47,151 bases of DNA from an uncultured Alphaproteobacteria bacterium (GTDB taxonomy: Bacteria; Pseudomonadota; Alphaproteobacteria; Rhizobiales; Beijerinckiaceae), in assembly GCA_937988775.1 (NCBI GenBank), contig CALKHP010000044.1, positions 1 through 47,151 of the forward strand, written 5' to 3'. The notes beneath the pieces are model-generated. The model did not search any database and was not told the origin of the DNA. It saw only the letters and a list, made by a program, of their open reading frames with translations. Below, piece after piece: positions 1 to 7,090 of the stretch (its first letter is position 1; each line of letters opens with the position of its first letter). The position numbers and the translations under genes were made by a program.

Positions 1-40
1 CAAAACCAACCGTCAGAGTCTCCATCACGCTGGATAAAAG

Positions 41-346
41 TTGGGGGCAACGTCAATTGCCGCAAAGATCAGCACTACGACGCCCCATTGGGTTGTCCAA
101 ACTGTAGCTTTGGTAGCGGCTATCTATGTCGGCGCCATCATTGCTAGCGGCTGCATCTTTATGGGCGTGCAGCGGGACATGCGGAAGAAATGGCGGGCTC
201 GCCTATATCGTTTCGTGCCTGATCCCGATTACAAGGTAATGGTTCTCGACCCGGCTGGTCGTGCCGAAATGATGTTCATTGTCGCCGCTGTCGCGGGGGG
301 GATCGTAGCAACCCTCGCCATCTTGATGGTGTTCCTCGCCCCATGA
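41..346 (+). CDS. Small membrane protein, two predicted TM segments
   Basis: A 101-residue reading frame that begins at a TTG directly after an in-frame stop. It has a hydrophobic stretch at about residues 17-42, a basic cytoplasmic-looking loop (MRKKWRARLYRF) and a second hydrophobic stretch at about 72-99, ending LMVFLAP. The hairpin-like topology would place the basic loop in the cytoplasm. I do not recognise the family. It lies on the strand opposite to the phage structural operon and could be a prophage accessory (moron) gene. No clear Shine-Dalgarno sequence precedes the TTG, so the start is uncertain. Its amino-acid pattern is protein-like, but it may not be expressed. Confidence 0.45.
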   Translation: MGATSIAAKISTTTPHWVVQTVALVAAIYVGAIIASGCIFMGVQRDMRKKWRARLYRFVPDPDYKVMVLDPAGRAEMMFIVAAVAGGIVATLAILMVFLAP

Positions 347-554
347 GCGCGGCCTATTACGTCGTCGTGCCTTTACCGCTGACGAGAGCGGCGACCTAGT
401 GCCGCTTGAGCCGACGGAGGTTCAGAGCGCCGGGAGCGCCAAGCGGCGTGCAACAGGAAAAGGATAGCGTCTAAGGTTCAATCTCGAGACTGTTGACATG
501 ATCACTCCCGATCGCCTGCTATATGCTCGCAGATTATGCATGGGGGGATTGGCT

Positions 555-761
555 ATGAAGGTGTCTATCAAATCATTCGACGTTGGTATGGAAGTAAAAA
601 ATAACGGGATCGAGTTTGATGTTTCCGAACCCAATGGAGGCGACCGACTGGGTGATTGCATCGTAACTAAATCCGGGCTCACTTGGTGCAAAGGCAAAAC
701 GGCCCGGGAAAACGGCGTTAAGGTGAGTTGGAAGGAATTCATCAAGTGGATGGAGTCCTAA
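555..761 (+). CDS. Hypothetical 68-residue prophage accessory protein
   Basis: The chosen ATG at 555 has a G-rich ribosome-binding stretch (GGGGGGA, 542-548) at normal distance; the longer in-frame version from 498 lacks one. The product begins MKVSIKSFDVGMEVKNNGIEF and ends VSWKEFIKWMES, a compact mixed alpha/beta sequence with two cysteines (about residues 41 and 51). No catalytic motif or family is recognised. It is transcribed towards, and stops next to, the terminator of the phage late operon on the other strand. Base composition is lower in GC than the chromosome to the right, consistent with a moron gene inserted beside phage late genes. Confidence 0.6.
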   Translation: MKVSIKSFDVGMEVKNNGIEFDVSEPNGGDRLGDCIVTKSGLTWCKGKTARENGVKVSWKEFIKWMES

Positions 762-793
762 AAGCAAAAAGCCCCGCCACCTTTCGGCAGCGG
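762..793 (-). terminator. Rho-independent terminator closing the phage late operon
   Basis: Read on the minus strand, CCGCTGCC pairs with GGTGGCGG (8 bp, two G-U pairs) around a GAAA tetraloop and is followed by GGCTTTTTGC. It sits 50 bases after the stop of the MuF-like gene, so transcription of the packaging/structural genes appears to end here. Confidence 0.8.
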
Positions 794-842
794 AGCAGTC
801 ATGGGAGGCTTACAGCATGGGCACCTCGCCCGAGATTCGCTC

Positions 843-1592
843 TCATACCTCAGGGACAATCGGCTCCGGGTAGCAACGGCAGTTCGGCAGCGCGCCGGCG
901 TGGCCGGTCAGGCCGTCGAGCGTCGGCGGATCATTCCAGGCGACGAGCTTGCCATTCATGGCCCGGTGCGATTTGCGCACGTCGCTATCGCCGGCGGTGC
1001 GCCAGATATAGCCCGGTGAATCGATGTGCTCGGCGCGCGATTGCGTGAGCGTCGTCGCGGTGCGGCCAACCTCCGTCCGCGCGATCATGTTGGCGCGGGA
1101 GAGCGTCACCTCGCCGGTGCGCATGATCTCGGCTGTGATCTCTGCCGTGCGCGTGCCCTGTTCGATGCCTTTGACGGTCAGGTCGTGCACGCGCTCGGCC
1201 GCCTCGAGCGGCAAGCTCTTGATCAGGGAGACCTGTTCGGCGAGCAGCTCGCGCATGCGGACGCCGATCGGCGTTGCCTCGATCTCGCGGCGCAGGGAGA
1301 ACCCCATCTCACGAGCGGTCTTCATCCACGCCTGCTCATCACGGGCGTTGACCTCGGCCAGCATGCGCGCGCCGACCGAGGAGGCCCACGGCTCTATTAT
1401 GTCGGCATATTTGCGAAGAGCGGCTTCAAGGCGGGTGCTGCTCTCGCCAGGGGCATGCATGTCACGGATGATCTCGCCGACGTATTTCGCCACTGCGCGA
1501 AGACGCCCGGCATAGTAGTGCTCGACCTTCCGGGCTTTCACGAATTCGGATCGGCGCGAGCGATCACGCGTGCGGGGAACGACTGGCATCAC
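843..1592 (-). CDS. Phage head morphogenesis protein, MuF/SPP1 gp7-like
   Basis: The product (249 aa) ends in the typical MuF-type domain: RTEVGRTATTLTQSRAEHI near residues 170-188, then a segment with SHRAMNGKLVAWNDPP and a final PNCRCYPEPI. This His/Cys-bearing C-terminal pattern is the hallmark of the SPP1 gp7 / Mu gpF minor head protein family, which is bound to the portal or capsid and enters the head during assembly. The N-terminal 100 residues are helical and charged. The start codon overlaps the stop of the upstream baseplate-hub-like gene by four bases (ATGA, 1589-1592), so translation is probably coupled. It is the last gene before the terminator at 762-793. Normally this gene follows a portal gene; no portal is seen here. 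Confidence 0.85.
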   Translation of the reverse strand: MMPVVPRTRDRSRRSEFVKARKVEHYYAGRLRAVAKYVGEIIRDMHAPGESSTRLEAALRKYADIIEPWASSVGARMLAEVNARDEQAWMKTAREMGFSLRREIEATPIGVRMRELLAEQVSLIKSLPLEAAERVHDLTVKGIEQGTRTAEITAEIMRTGEVTLSRANMIARTEVGRTATTLTQSRAEHIDSPGYIWRTAGDSDVRKSHRAMNGKLVAWNDPPTLDGLTGHAGALPNCRCYPEPIVPEV

Positions 1593-2530
1593 CGATCCTC
1601 GGGGATGACGTTGATGCCTTGCGATGCGAGGCTGATCGGGATTGATGTCCCATCAGCACGAATGCAAATGCTGTCGGTGTACCAAGGCCCTCCCCGCGTA
1701 TCGCCGTGATGTTCCACCACCAAGACCTTGTAGAAGCCGTCATCCGCCAAAGTGGGGATCATACTGTTCGTTACCGCAGCGGTGTAGCCCGGGCTTAACG
1801 CGGCTTGCTGGATGCTGCTCTGATTGATCTGCAGGCGCTTGCCGGGGACGATCTCCGGATTGAGCAGGCAGCGGACCTCGATGCCGTCGATCGACTGCGT
1901 CGGCAAGCCGATCATGCCGGTGCGCGAGTTGAGCACGATCGCCTGACCCGGCATGGTCTCGGTGTTCTTGACGATCTGGAGCTTGTTGTTCTGGATCGAC
2001 CAGCTCGAGGCGGTCGAGAACGCCACCGTGCGCAGAAGGTCGCGCGCCATGCCAAACATTGTCCGGCCGCGCGGCATCTTCGTAGAGCCGAGGTCAGCGA
2101 TATAGCCGGCCGTAACCCCATAGGGCTTCATCGCCTCAAGCGCGACATCGACCTGGTCGCGGAAGGTGTGACCGGCCGCAAGCGTCTTGTTGACCACCGC
2201 GAAGTTGTAAGCTTGGTCGGCGGTGGTCGCGAGAATGTGCACGAAGGTGTCAACCGGGTTCTCCCGGCCCTTGCGGACCTGGATGATCTCCCCCTTGAAG
2301 ATGATGCTCTCATTTCCGACGTAGCCGGCCGACAGCGTGACCTTGGTGAACTCCTTCTGGACCATGTTTGCCGTCTCGGCCGACAGGTTGTAAATGCGGA
2401 TGTCAGCGTGAGCCGGCGTTTGGAGATTCGCCTGCCGTGTTCGAAACACGACCCGCAGATTCGAGACCGTGAAAACGACCGAACTGCCCTCGACGATCAG
2501 GGTGCAGGACCGAATATACTGCTGTGTCAT
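1589..2530 (-). CDS. Baseplate-hub-like phage tail protein
   Basis: A 313-residue protein starting MTQQYIRSCTLIVEG. The N-terminal half has the pattern of hub proteins of contractile and short-tailed phages (Mu gp44 / gpD fold): a beta-rich opening, IRIYNLSAETANMV at about 45-58, a beta strand ending in AGY, then IIFKGEIIQVRKG. In these proteins such segments form the ring that holds the tail spike or tube. The C-terminal half is also beta-rich and ends in IRADGTSIPI. The call rests on overall pattern, not on catalytic residues. About 150 bases separate it from the upstream gene, the largest gap in this operon. It overlaps the head gene downstream by ATGA. Confidence 0.6.
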   Translation of the reverse strand: MTQQYIRSCTLIVEGSSVVFTVSNLRVVFRTRQANLQTPAHADIRIYNLSAETANMVQKEFTKVTLSAGYVGNESIIFKGEIIQVRKGRENPVDTFVHILATTADQAYNFAVVNKTLAAGHTFRDQVDVALEAMKPYGVTAGYIADLGSTKMPRGRTMFGMARDLLRTVAFSTASSWSIQNNKLQIVKNTETMPGQAIVLNSRTGMIGLPTQSIDGIEVRCLLNPEIVPGKRLQINQSSIQQAALSPGYTAAVTNSMIPTLADDGFYKVLVVEHHGDTRGGPWYTDSICIRADGTSIPISLASQGINVIPEDR

Positions 2531-2678
2531 GACGTGATCCGAAGTTGAAGGGTGCCGGCCGCGACCGCGAGAAACTCATGGCAAGAGCGGTCCGTCGGCA
2601 TTCGCTGTTATTGGCGCCACCGTGCGAATGGGCGCACCCCGGCGACGAAACGCACCTGAACAAGCCGGGGTCATTACC

Positions 2679-3383
2679 TCAGAATCCGAGATTGAAACTG
2701 GCGGCCGGATCGCGCTCGAGCCGCCTCAGGTGATCGTTCCATTGCTGGGCGATCGCGGGAAACGTCGTGTCCCAGCCACCTGGCGGCGAGTAGACGCCGA
2801 TCGACTGTCTGGCTTCATCGGAAAGGCCGAGATAGCCGATCTCTCCGGTGGGCAGATGTCGGTTCATCGCGAAGGTGTAGAGAGCATGCTTCAACAGCAT
2901 CGAGCGCTGGTTGAGCTCGATGAGCTCGGCGCCGAGCGCTTCTCCTTCCTCGGTCGCCACCGCGATGATCGCTTCACCCAACGCCCGCTGGGCGACGGCA
3001 AGCTCGGCCTCTCGCGCCGCGACATCGGCAGCCAGGGCTTCATCGGCCGCAATGGCTGCCCGGTGCTGGCGCTCGGCCTCGGCCCGGGCGGCGCGGGCCT
3101 GCACCAGCGCCGGAGACGGCGCCATGCTCGGCCGGTCACCGCCGGTGCGCGCCCAGTTCGCCAGGGCGACGGAAAGCTCGGCCGACGACGCTTCCTCCGC
3201 TTCGGCGGTGGCATCCAGCACCATCCGGGTTTCTTCGATGACGCCCTGGCCGCGCAGCCGGATGGATTCGGCCTCTTTCAGGTGGGTTTCCGCGGCACGC
3301 TTCGCAGCGATCACGGCCTGAAGATGCTCGCGCGACGGCGAGAGCTTCGCCTTCGGCCGCAGAGCGGTCACGGCGGCGCTCAC
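2679..3383 (-). CDS. Coiled-coil phage protein of unknown function
   Basis: A 234-residue protein dominated by Ala, Glu, Arg and Gln heptad-like stretches (about residues 18-175), for example AELAVAQRALGEAIIAVATEEGE, predicted to form long helices. The last 60 residues change character and contain a YSPPGGWD segment before the end FNLGF. Its start overlaps the stop of the upstream 87-residue gene (ATGA, 3380-3383). The position just after the large terminase gene would suit a scaffold or head-completion role, but that is inference. No family is recognised. Confidence 0.65.
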   Translation of the reverse strand: MSAAVTALRPKAKLSPSREHLQAVIAAKRAAETHLKEAESIRLRGQGVIEETRMVLDATAEAEEASSAELSVALANWARTGGDRPSMAPSPALVQARAARAEAERQHRAAIAADEALAADVAAREAELAVAQRALGEAIIAVATEEGEALGAELIELNQRSMLLKHALYTFAMNRHLPTGEIGYLGLSDEARQSIGVYSPPGGWDTTFPAIAQQWNDHLRRLERDPAASFNLGF

Positions 3384-3643
3384 GAGCGGCTCCAGAAGCG
3401 GCGGTTGCGGGCATTGATGCCGCCGACCGTCCTGATGTTGTGGGCGCGGTCGCGCCCGAGATACCCGAGCCGATCGGCAGTACCACTGACGTTGCCGGGA
3501 TCGACCCGCACGTCCTTGCGATAGACCTCCCAGCCAGTGCCGTTCGTCACGACCGTGAATTGCTCGGCCGGGTAAGTGGCAATCGGCTCGGGATTATCAT
3601 CATCCCGGGTGCGGCACGGGGCGTCACGGAATTTGAGGCGCAT
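3380..3643 (-). CDS. Small phage protein downstream of terminase
   Basis: The start is set at the ATG ending at 3643, because AAGGATG sits just upstream (minus strand AAAGGATGTAACA then ATG). This gives 87 residues beginning MRLKFRDAPC. The sequence is basic, with GTGWEVYRKDVRVDPG in the middle and NRRFWSRS at the end. It lies two bases after the stop of terL and overlaps the coiled-coil gene by four bases, so it is clearly part of the packaging operon. Its function is not recognised; short proteins here are often head-tail connectors, but nothing in the sequence proves it. Confidence 0.65.
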   Translation of the reverse strand: MRLKFRDAPCRTRDDDNPEPIATYPAEQFTVVTNGTGWEVYRKDVRVDPGNVSGTADRLGYLGRDRAHNIRTVGGINARNRRFWSRS

Positions 3644-3645
3644 TG

Positions 3646-4989
3646 TTACATCCTTTGTAGTCGTTGAATGGTGAGGGAATCGAGGAAGCCCGACGCGCCA
3701 TCGGCAAAGCGGCGCCACTCCTCGGCATCGAAACTATCGCCAAGCATCAATTCGCTAAGCGCCCAGACCAGGGCATCCATCCGGTTTGGCGAACCGGGTC
3801 CGTGGTAGCCGGTGGTGTTGGTTAGGCGGAGTTCTTCCTCGAGATCCGCAAGCGGGTATTCGGCCGCGCCATCGGGCGCGAGATGGCTGACTCGCCCCTG
3901 CTCGTAGAGCGCCGATATAGGCTCGGCCCTGACATGCTTGCCACGCGTCGCGGAAATCAACTTGACCGGCGCGCTCTTTCTGGCGGTCCGGATGACATGC
4001 TCAACCATCGCGCCGCCATAGTTCTTTTCGGCAACGATGATATCCGCCCGATGTTGATCGTAAGCGCGGGCAACCTCGCGTCCCCAGCCATCGGGTGACA
4101 TCCTGCAGGTGAGGTCTGCGAGCACATAGGCCCGACCATCAACTCCTTTGCCGGCTACCACGATCCCTTGCGCATCACCCTCATCGTCGCCGTTGGATCC
4201 CGACGGGTCGACGGCAACAACTACGCGAGACATCTCAGGCACTTTCGTAACCCGGCAGCGATCGAGAACATCGAAGGGCCACAGCGCCCCTGGAACGTCA
4301 TCAAGCAGTTCCCCGTCGAGCTCCTGTCGACCAAGGCGAGTCCCATCATAGCGCCTGGTCACGACGCTCAGGAACGCTGGCGCAAGATTCGCCGCGTTGT
4401 CGCGGGTGCGCCCGCGCGTGACGACGACATCAGTGCCTTCGCGCGCGAGGATTTCTCGTAGAAGCCGGGTCGGTTTGGGAGTGGTCGTGACCACGGCACG
4501 AGGTTTTGCACCAAGCCGCAGGCCGAATTGCAACATGTCCCACGCCGCCGGAAACCGCCAAGCGCCGATTTCATCGCACCACGCCGCGTCGAATTGCGGC
4601 CCCCGGAGGCGATCAGGCTCATCTGCTGAATACGTCGTGGCGATAGCACCGTTCGGCCAGGTCAGGCGCCGGCGCGAGGGCTCGTACTCAGGACGCATAC
4701 CTTTCGGCGCGATAGCGAGAAGGCCCGATTCACCCTCCACCATCACGTCACGCGCATCAGCAGCGGTCGGAGCAACGAGGGCAATGCGGGAAGCACTCCC
4801 AAGCAACACTTGTTCCAGTACCCACTCGGCTCCGGTGCGCGTCTTGCCGTATCCTCGACCAGCGATCACAGCCCAGATCGCCCAGTCGCCTGGAGGGGGG
4901 AGTTGCTCCGGCCTCGCCTTGAGGCGCCACGAGCTCGAGAGCGTTTCGGCCAACCGGCCGAATAGAGCACCATCACGCGGCGTCAGCAC
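3646..4989 (-). CDS. terL: Terminase large subunit (DNA-packaging ATPase/nuclease)
   Basis: The protein cuts phage DNA and drives it into the prohead. The Walker A motif AGRGYGKT is at about residues 43-50, a Walker B-like stretch AAWCDE at about 135-140, and motif III-like VVTTTPKP follows. The C-terminal half looks like the RNase H-fold nuclease: VVAVDPSG (first acidic residue), ADIIVAEKNYGG, and NRMDALVWAL. The start is a GTG at 4989 preceded by GGAGGG at 5-base spacing; an in-frame ATG at 5070 lies inside terS and lacks such a site. With the GTG the length is 447 residues, normal for the family, and it overlaps the terS stop by 17 bases. Confidence 0.93.
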   Translation of the reverse strand: MLTPRDGALFGRLAETLSSSWRLKARPEQLPPPGDWAIWAVIAGRGYGKTRTGAEWVLEQVLLGSASRIALVAPTAADARDVMVEGESGLLAIAPKGMRPEYEPSRRRLTWPNGAIATTYSADEPDRLRGPQFDAAWCDEIGAWRFPAAWDMLQFGLRLGAKPRAVVTTTPKPTRLLREILAREGTDVVVTRGRTRDNAANLAPAFLSVVTRRYDGTRLGRQELDGELLDDVPGALWPFDVLDRCRVTKVPEMSRVVVAVDPSGSNGDDEGDAQGIVVAGKGVDGRAYVLADLTCRMSPDGWGREVARAYDQHRADIIVAEKNYGGAMVEHVIRTARKSAPVKLISATRGKHVRAEPISALYEQGRVSHLAPDGAAEYPLADLEEELRLTNTTGYHGPGSPNRMDALVWALSELMLGDSFDAEEWRRFADGASGFLDSLTIQRLQRM

Positions 4990-5626
4990 GGAAGCCCTCC
5001 GCAACTGGCAGAGAAACGCCGTCGATCGCAGGACCGGGCAACGTGCCCTCGAGCTCGGCGAGGCCTTCAACCACCGATTTCAAGGCTTCGGGGTGGGGAG
5101 CTAGCCGACGCATGAGCATGGTTTCAAGCTGACCGAAGAGCGGCGACGCCATGAACGTGACAGCGTTCTGCGTGACATTGTTGATGGTGGTGATCGACCG
5201 TGCGCTTTCGAGGAGTTCTCCCGTCAGCTTGCCGACCTCCCGCAGGACATCAGTCGCCTTACCAGCGAGATTGGCTGTTGCATGCCGATCGTTGCAGGCG
5301 GCCGCCGCCAACATCTGGCTTATGAGCGTGGAGCGGATCACCGAGAGATAATCGAGAAGCCCCATTCCCTCGGCAGATGCCCGCTCGACAAGCTCCTGCA
5401 TCGGGACGTCGGCAATGAGCATGGCCCGCCGGTCGGGAGGCAGGTGCTCCATGTGGCGCCACACAGCATCCCTGCCCACGTCATACTTGGTAGCGACATT
5501 GTCGAGGCTGACGCCGGCGATGCGTGCCATCTCGATAAGCATGCGGTCGGGGTGCGCGCAGACCGAACACCGAGCTTTGGTGAGCTGATAACGTCTAGTG
5601 CTGGATTTACGTGCCATGGGGCTCAT
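4973..5626 (-). CDS. Terminase small subunit-like DNA-binding protein
   Basis: A 217-residue protein whose N-terminal 70 residues carry CSVCAHPDR and a helix-turn-helix-like stretch (IARIAGVS...NVATKYDVGRDAVWRHMEHL), a pattern common in putative small terminases and related DNA-binding proteins of alphaproteobacterial prophages. The central part is helical (VLREVGKLTGELLESARS) and could form the oligomer ring. It sits directly upstream of terL and overlaps it, the expected position for the subunit that recognises packaging sites. An internal ATG (5617, MARKSS) is an alternative start; neither has a strong ribosome site. The small-terminase role is inferred from position plus the DNA-binding domain. 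Confidence 0.7.
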   Translation of the reverse strand: MSPMARKSSTRRYQLTKARCSVCAHPDRMLIEMARIAGVSLDNVATKYDVGRDAVWRHMEHLPPDRRAMLIADVPMQELVERASAEGMGLLDYLSVIRSTLISQMLAAAACNDRHATANLAGKATDVLREVGKLTGELLESARSITTINNVTQNAVTFMASPLFGQLETMLMRRLAPHPEALKSVVEGLAELEGTLPGPAIDGVSLPVAEGFRADAA

Positions 5627-5719
5627 CTGCGGTTGCGATGGAGCCCGCGCGCCTCAACGGCGCCTACGGCATGTCGACAAAAACCGACCCGCTAGAGATA
5701 CGCGATAACTCGTCGCGAT

Positions 5720-6403
5720 TCAACTGGCAGCATGAGACGCGGTTCGATGCAGCAGATTGCGCACCGTCGTGGCATGCCAACCTCCGCCCCTCCGGGTGTG
5801 CACCCCACGCGCGTTCAAGGCCTTGGCGATACCCTCATAAGTGGTCACGCCGGAGGCCCTGATGCCCTCGATGACAGGCATCATGTCGGAGGCGAAGTTA
5901 TCAGCATTGGCGGTGGTCGCCGCCCGGGCCACAGCGGCTGTTTGAGCACTGCCATGGGTGCCCAGGCGCTTCCCCTGGGCCTTCCGCGCGGCAAGGGCCT
6001 CCCGGGTACGCTGGGAGATCAGGGCACGCTCTTTCTGAGCTAGGGCGGCATAGAGGTGCAACATGAACGGATCAGCGTCTGACCCCAGTTCTGCGCTGAT
6101 AAACGGCACTTTCTGTGCCACAAGGCCAGCGATGAAGGCGACATCGCGCGACAGGCGGTCCAGCTTGGCGACAACCACAGGACACCGTGCACGGCGCGCA
6201 GCAGCCAGAGCAGCGGCAAGAACTGGCCTGCGGTCGAGAGCGTCCGCCCCCTTCCCCGATTCGACTTCGACGAACTCGGAAACGATCGTCATTCCCTCGG
6301 TATCCGCGAACCGCTGGATGGCCTCGCGCTGAGCTTCCAGCCCCAGACCGGAGCGCCCTTGTCGCCGGGTGGAGACCCGGAGGTACGAGACGATCTTGCC
6401 CAT
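5720..6403 (-). CDS. Serine recombinase (resolvase/invertase family)
   Basis: The product (227 aa) begins MGKIVSYLRVSTRRQ, with the nucleophilic serine at about residue 11, followed by VVAKLDRLSRD (about 79-89), the conserved Arg-rich catalytic helix region, and a C-terminal helix-turn-helix (TYEGIAKALNARGVHTRRGGGWHATTVRNLL). It would cut DNA through a phosphoserine intermediate and invert, resolve or integrate segments. The start at 6403 is preceded by AAGGAT. A longer in-frame start at 6460 lies in the AT-rich repeat region and is less likely. It has no DDE or zinc-ribbon extension, so it is the small type. Because the element also has a tyrosine integrase, a resolution or switching role is more likely than integration. 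Confidence 0.9.
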   Translation of the reverse strand: MGKIVSYLRVSTRRQGRSGLGLEAQREAIQRFADTEGMTIVSEFVEVESGKGADALDRRPVLAAALAAARRARCPVVVAKLDRLSRDVAFIAGLVAQKVPFISAELGSDADPFMLHLYAALAQKERALISQRTREALAARKAQGKRLGTHGSAQTAAVARAATTANADNFASDMMPVIEGIRASGVTTYEGIAKALNARGVHTRRGGGWHATTVRNLLHRTASHAAS

Positions 6404-6427
6404 GGCGATATCCTTGATTGCGATATC

Positions 6428-6462
6428 TGCAAATCTAATACGTCGGTTTGTATTTTGCAAAT
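6428..6462. promoter_or_regulatory. Repeat cluster upstream of the serine recombinase
   Basis: Two copies of TGCAAAT (6428-6434 and 6456-6462) flank an inverted pair AATAC (6437-6441) / GTATT (6450-6454) in an AT-rich stretch 25-60 bases upstream of the recombinase start. This is suitable as a recombinase binding site, operator or promoter. The functional assignment is inference. Confidence 0.4.
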
Positions 6463-6518
6463 GATTGTTTTCCCTTGCCTTTCGCGACGAGGCTCGAACT
6501 CATATCGCTCGCTCATGG

Positions 6519-6761
6519 TCAGGACGGGGGCTCTTTCTCGACTTCCGCGGCAGCGGTCTGGAGCGCATTGGCCACCTCGCGGACCAAGTCTGGCCTGATA
6601 GCGATCCCCTTCGGCGTGGGGATCGTGTCCCCACGCTTAGTCTTGGCATAGACGCGAGCATCGACCATGCGCTGACCATGCATGGTTCGGATTTCTACGC
6701 GAAGTTCTTCCCGCGCGTTTTTGACGATAGTCGCGATGTTTCGATCAGGGTGGCTGGTCAT
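6519..6761 (-). CDS. PC4/p15-like single-strand DNA-binding protein
   Basis: An 80-residue protein that opens with a basic beta-strand region (IATIVKNAREELRVEIRTMHG), continues RMVDARVYAKTKRGDTIPTPKGIAIRPDL and ends in a helix (VREVANALQTAAAEVEKE). This is the layout of the transcriptional coactivator p15/PC4 domain: a four-stranded sheet followed by a helix, with a GI-x-(I/L)-P segment before the helix. Bacterial and phage PC4-like proteins bind single-stranded DNA as dimers. It lies five bases downstream of the DUF6074-like gene, in the same early operon. A replication or recombination role is plausible but not shown. Confidence 0.65.
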   Translation of the reverse strand: MTSHPDRNIATIVKNAREELRVEIRTMHGQRMVDARVYAKTKRGDTIPTPKGIAIRPDLVREVANALQTAAAEVEKEPPS

Positions 6762-6766
6762 TGGGG

Positions 6767-7090
6767 TCAGGCAATGCCTCCGTGCTCGGCCGATAGGATA
6801 TCCAGGACGATGATCCGGCGAGCCTCTGCCGTGATGCCGGCCTTAAATGCCTCGACGTGCGTCGAGATCTCCGAGAGAGGCATGCCGAGGCCGGACAGAT
6901 GGTAGCGCAGCTTGATTGCTTCGATCTCCAGCTTCTTCCACTGGTCCTTAGGTGACATAGCCAGCATCTCGACAGCGGCATACCTCATGGCGCCGACCAT
7001 GCGTGCCGGTGGAAATATCAGGACTTCGCATCGATCGATCTTCGCCGGGACGTCGGGAGCAATGAAAAGATCGAGTTGGTCACCACGCAT
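6767..7090 (-). CDS. DUF6074-like prophage protein
   Basis: The best start is the ATG ending at 7090: GGAGGG lies six bases upstream (the ATG two codons earlier abuts the site). This gives about 107 residues beginning MRGDQLDLFIAP, with CEVLIFPPARMVGAMRYAAVEML and a C-terminal helix ITAEARRIIVLDIL. The pattern CxVxxFPxARxVGxxR followed by a helical region resembles DUF6074 proteins, small proteins common in Hyphomicrobiales prophages and of unknown function. It overlaps the end of the replication gene by 11 bases and so is co-translated with it. Confidence 0.6.
   Translation of the reverse strand: MRGDQLDLFIAPDVPAKIDRCEVLIFPPARMVGAMRYAAVEMLAMSPKDQWKKLEIEAIKLRYHLSGLGMPLSEISTHVEAFKAGITAEARRIIVLDILSAEHGGIA

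Noticed and set aside
4990..5070. Upstream ATG start for the large terminase
   Set aside because: It lies inside the small terminase gene and lacks a ribosome site, while GTG at 4989 has GGAGGG in front.
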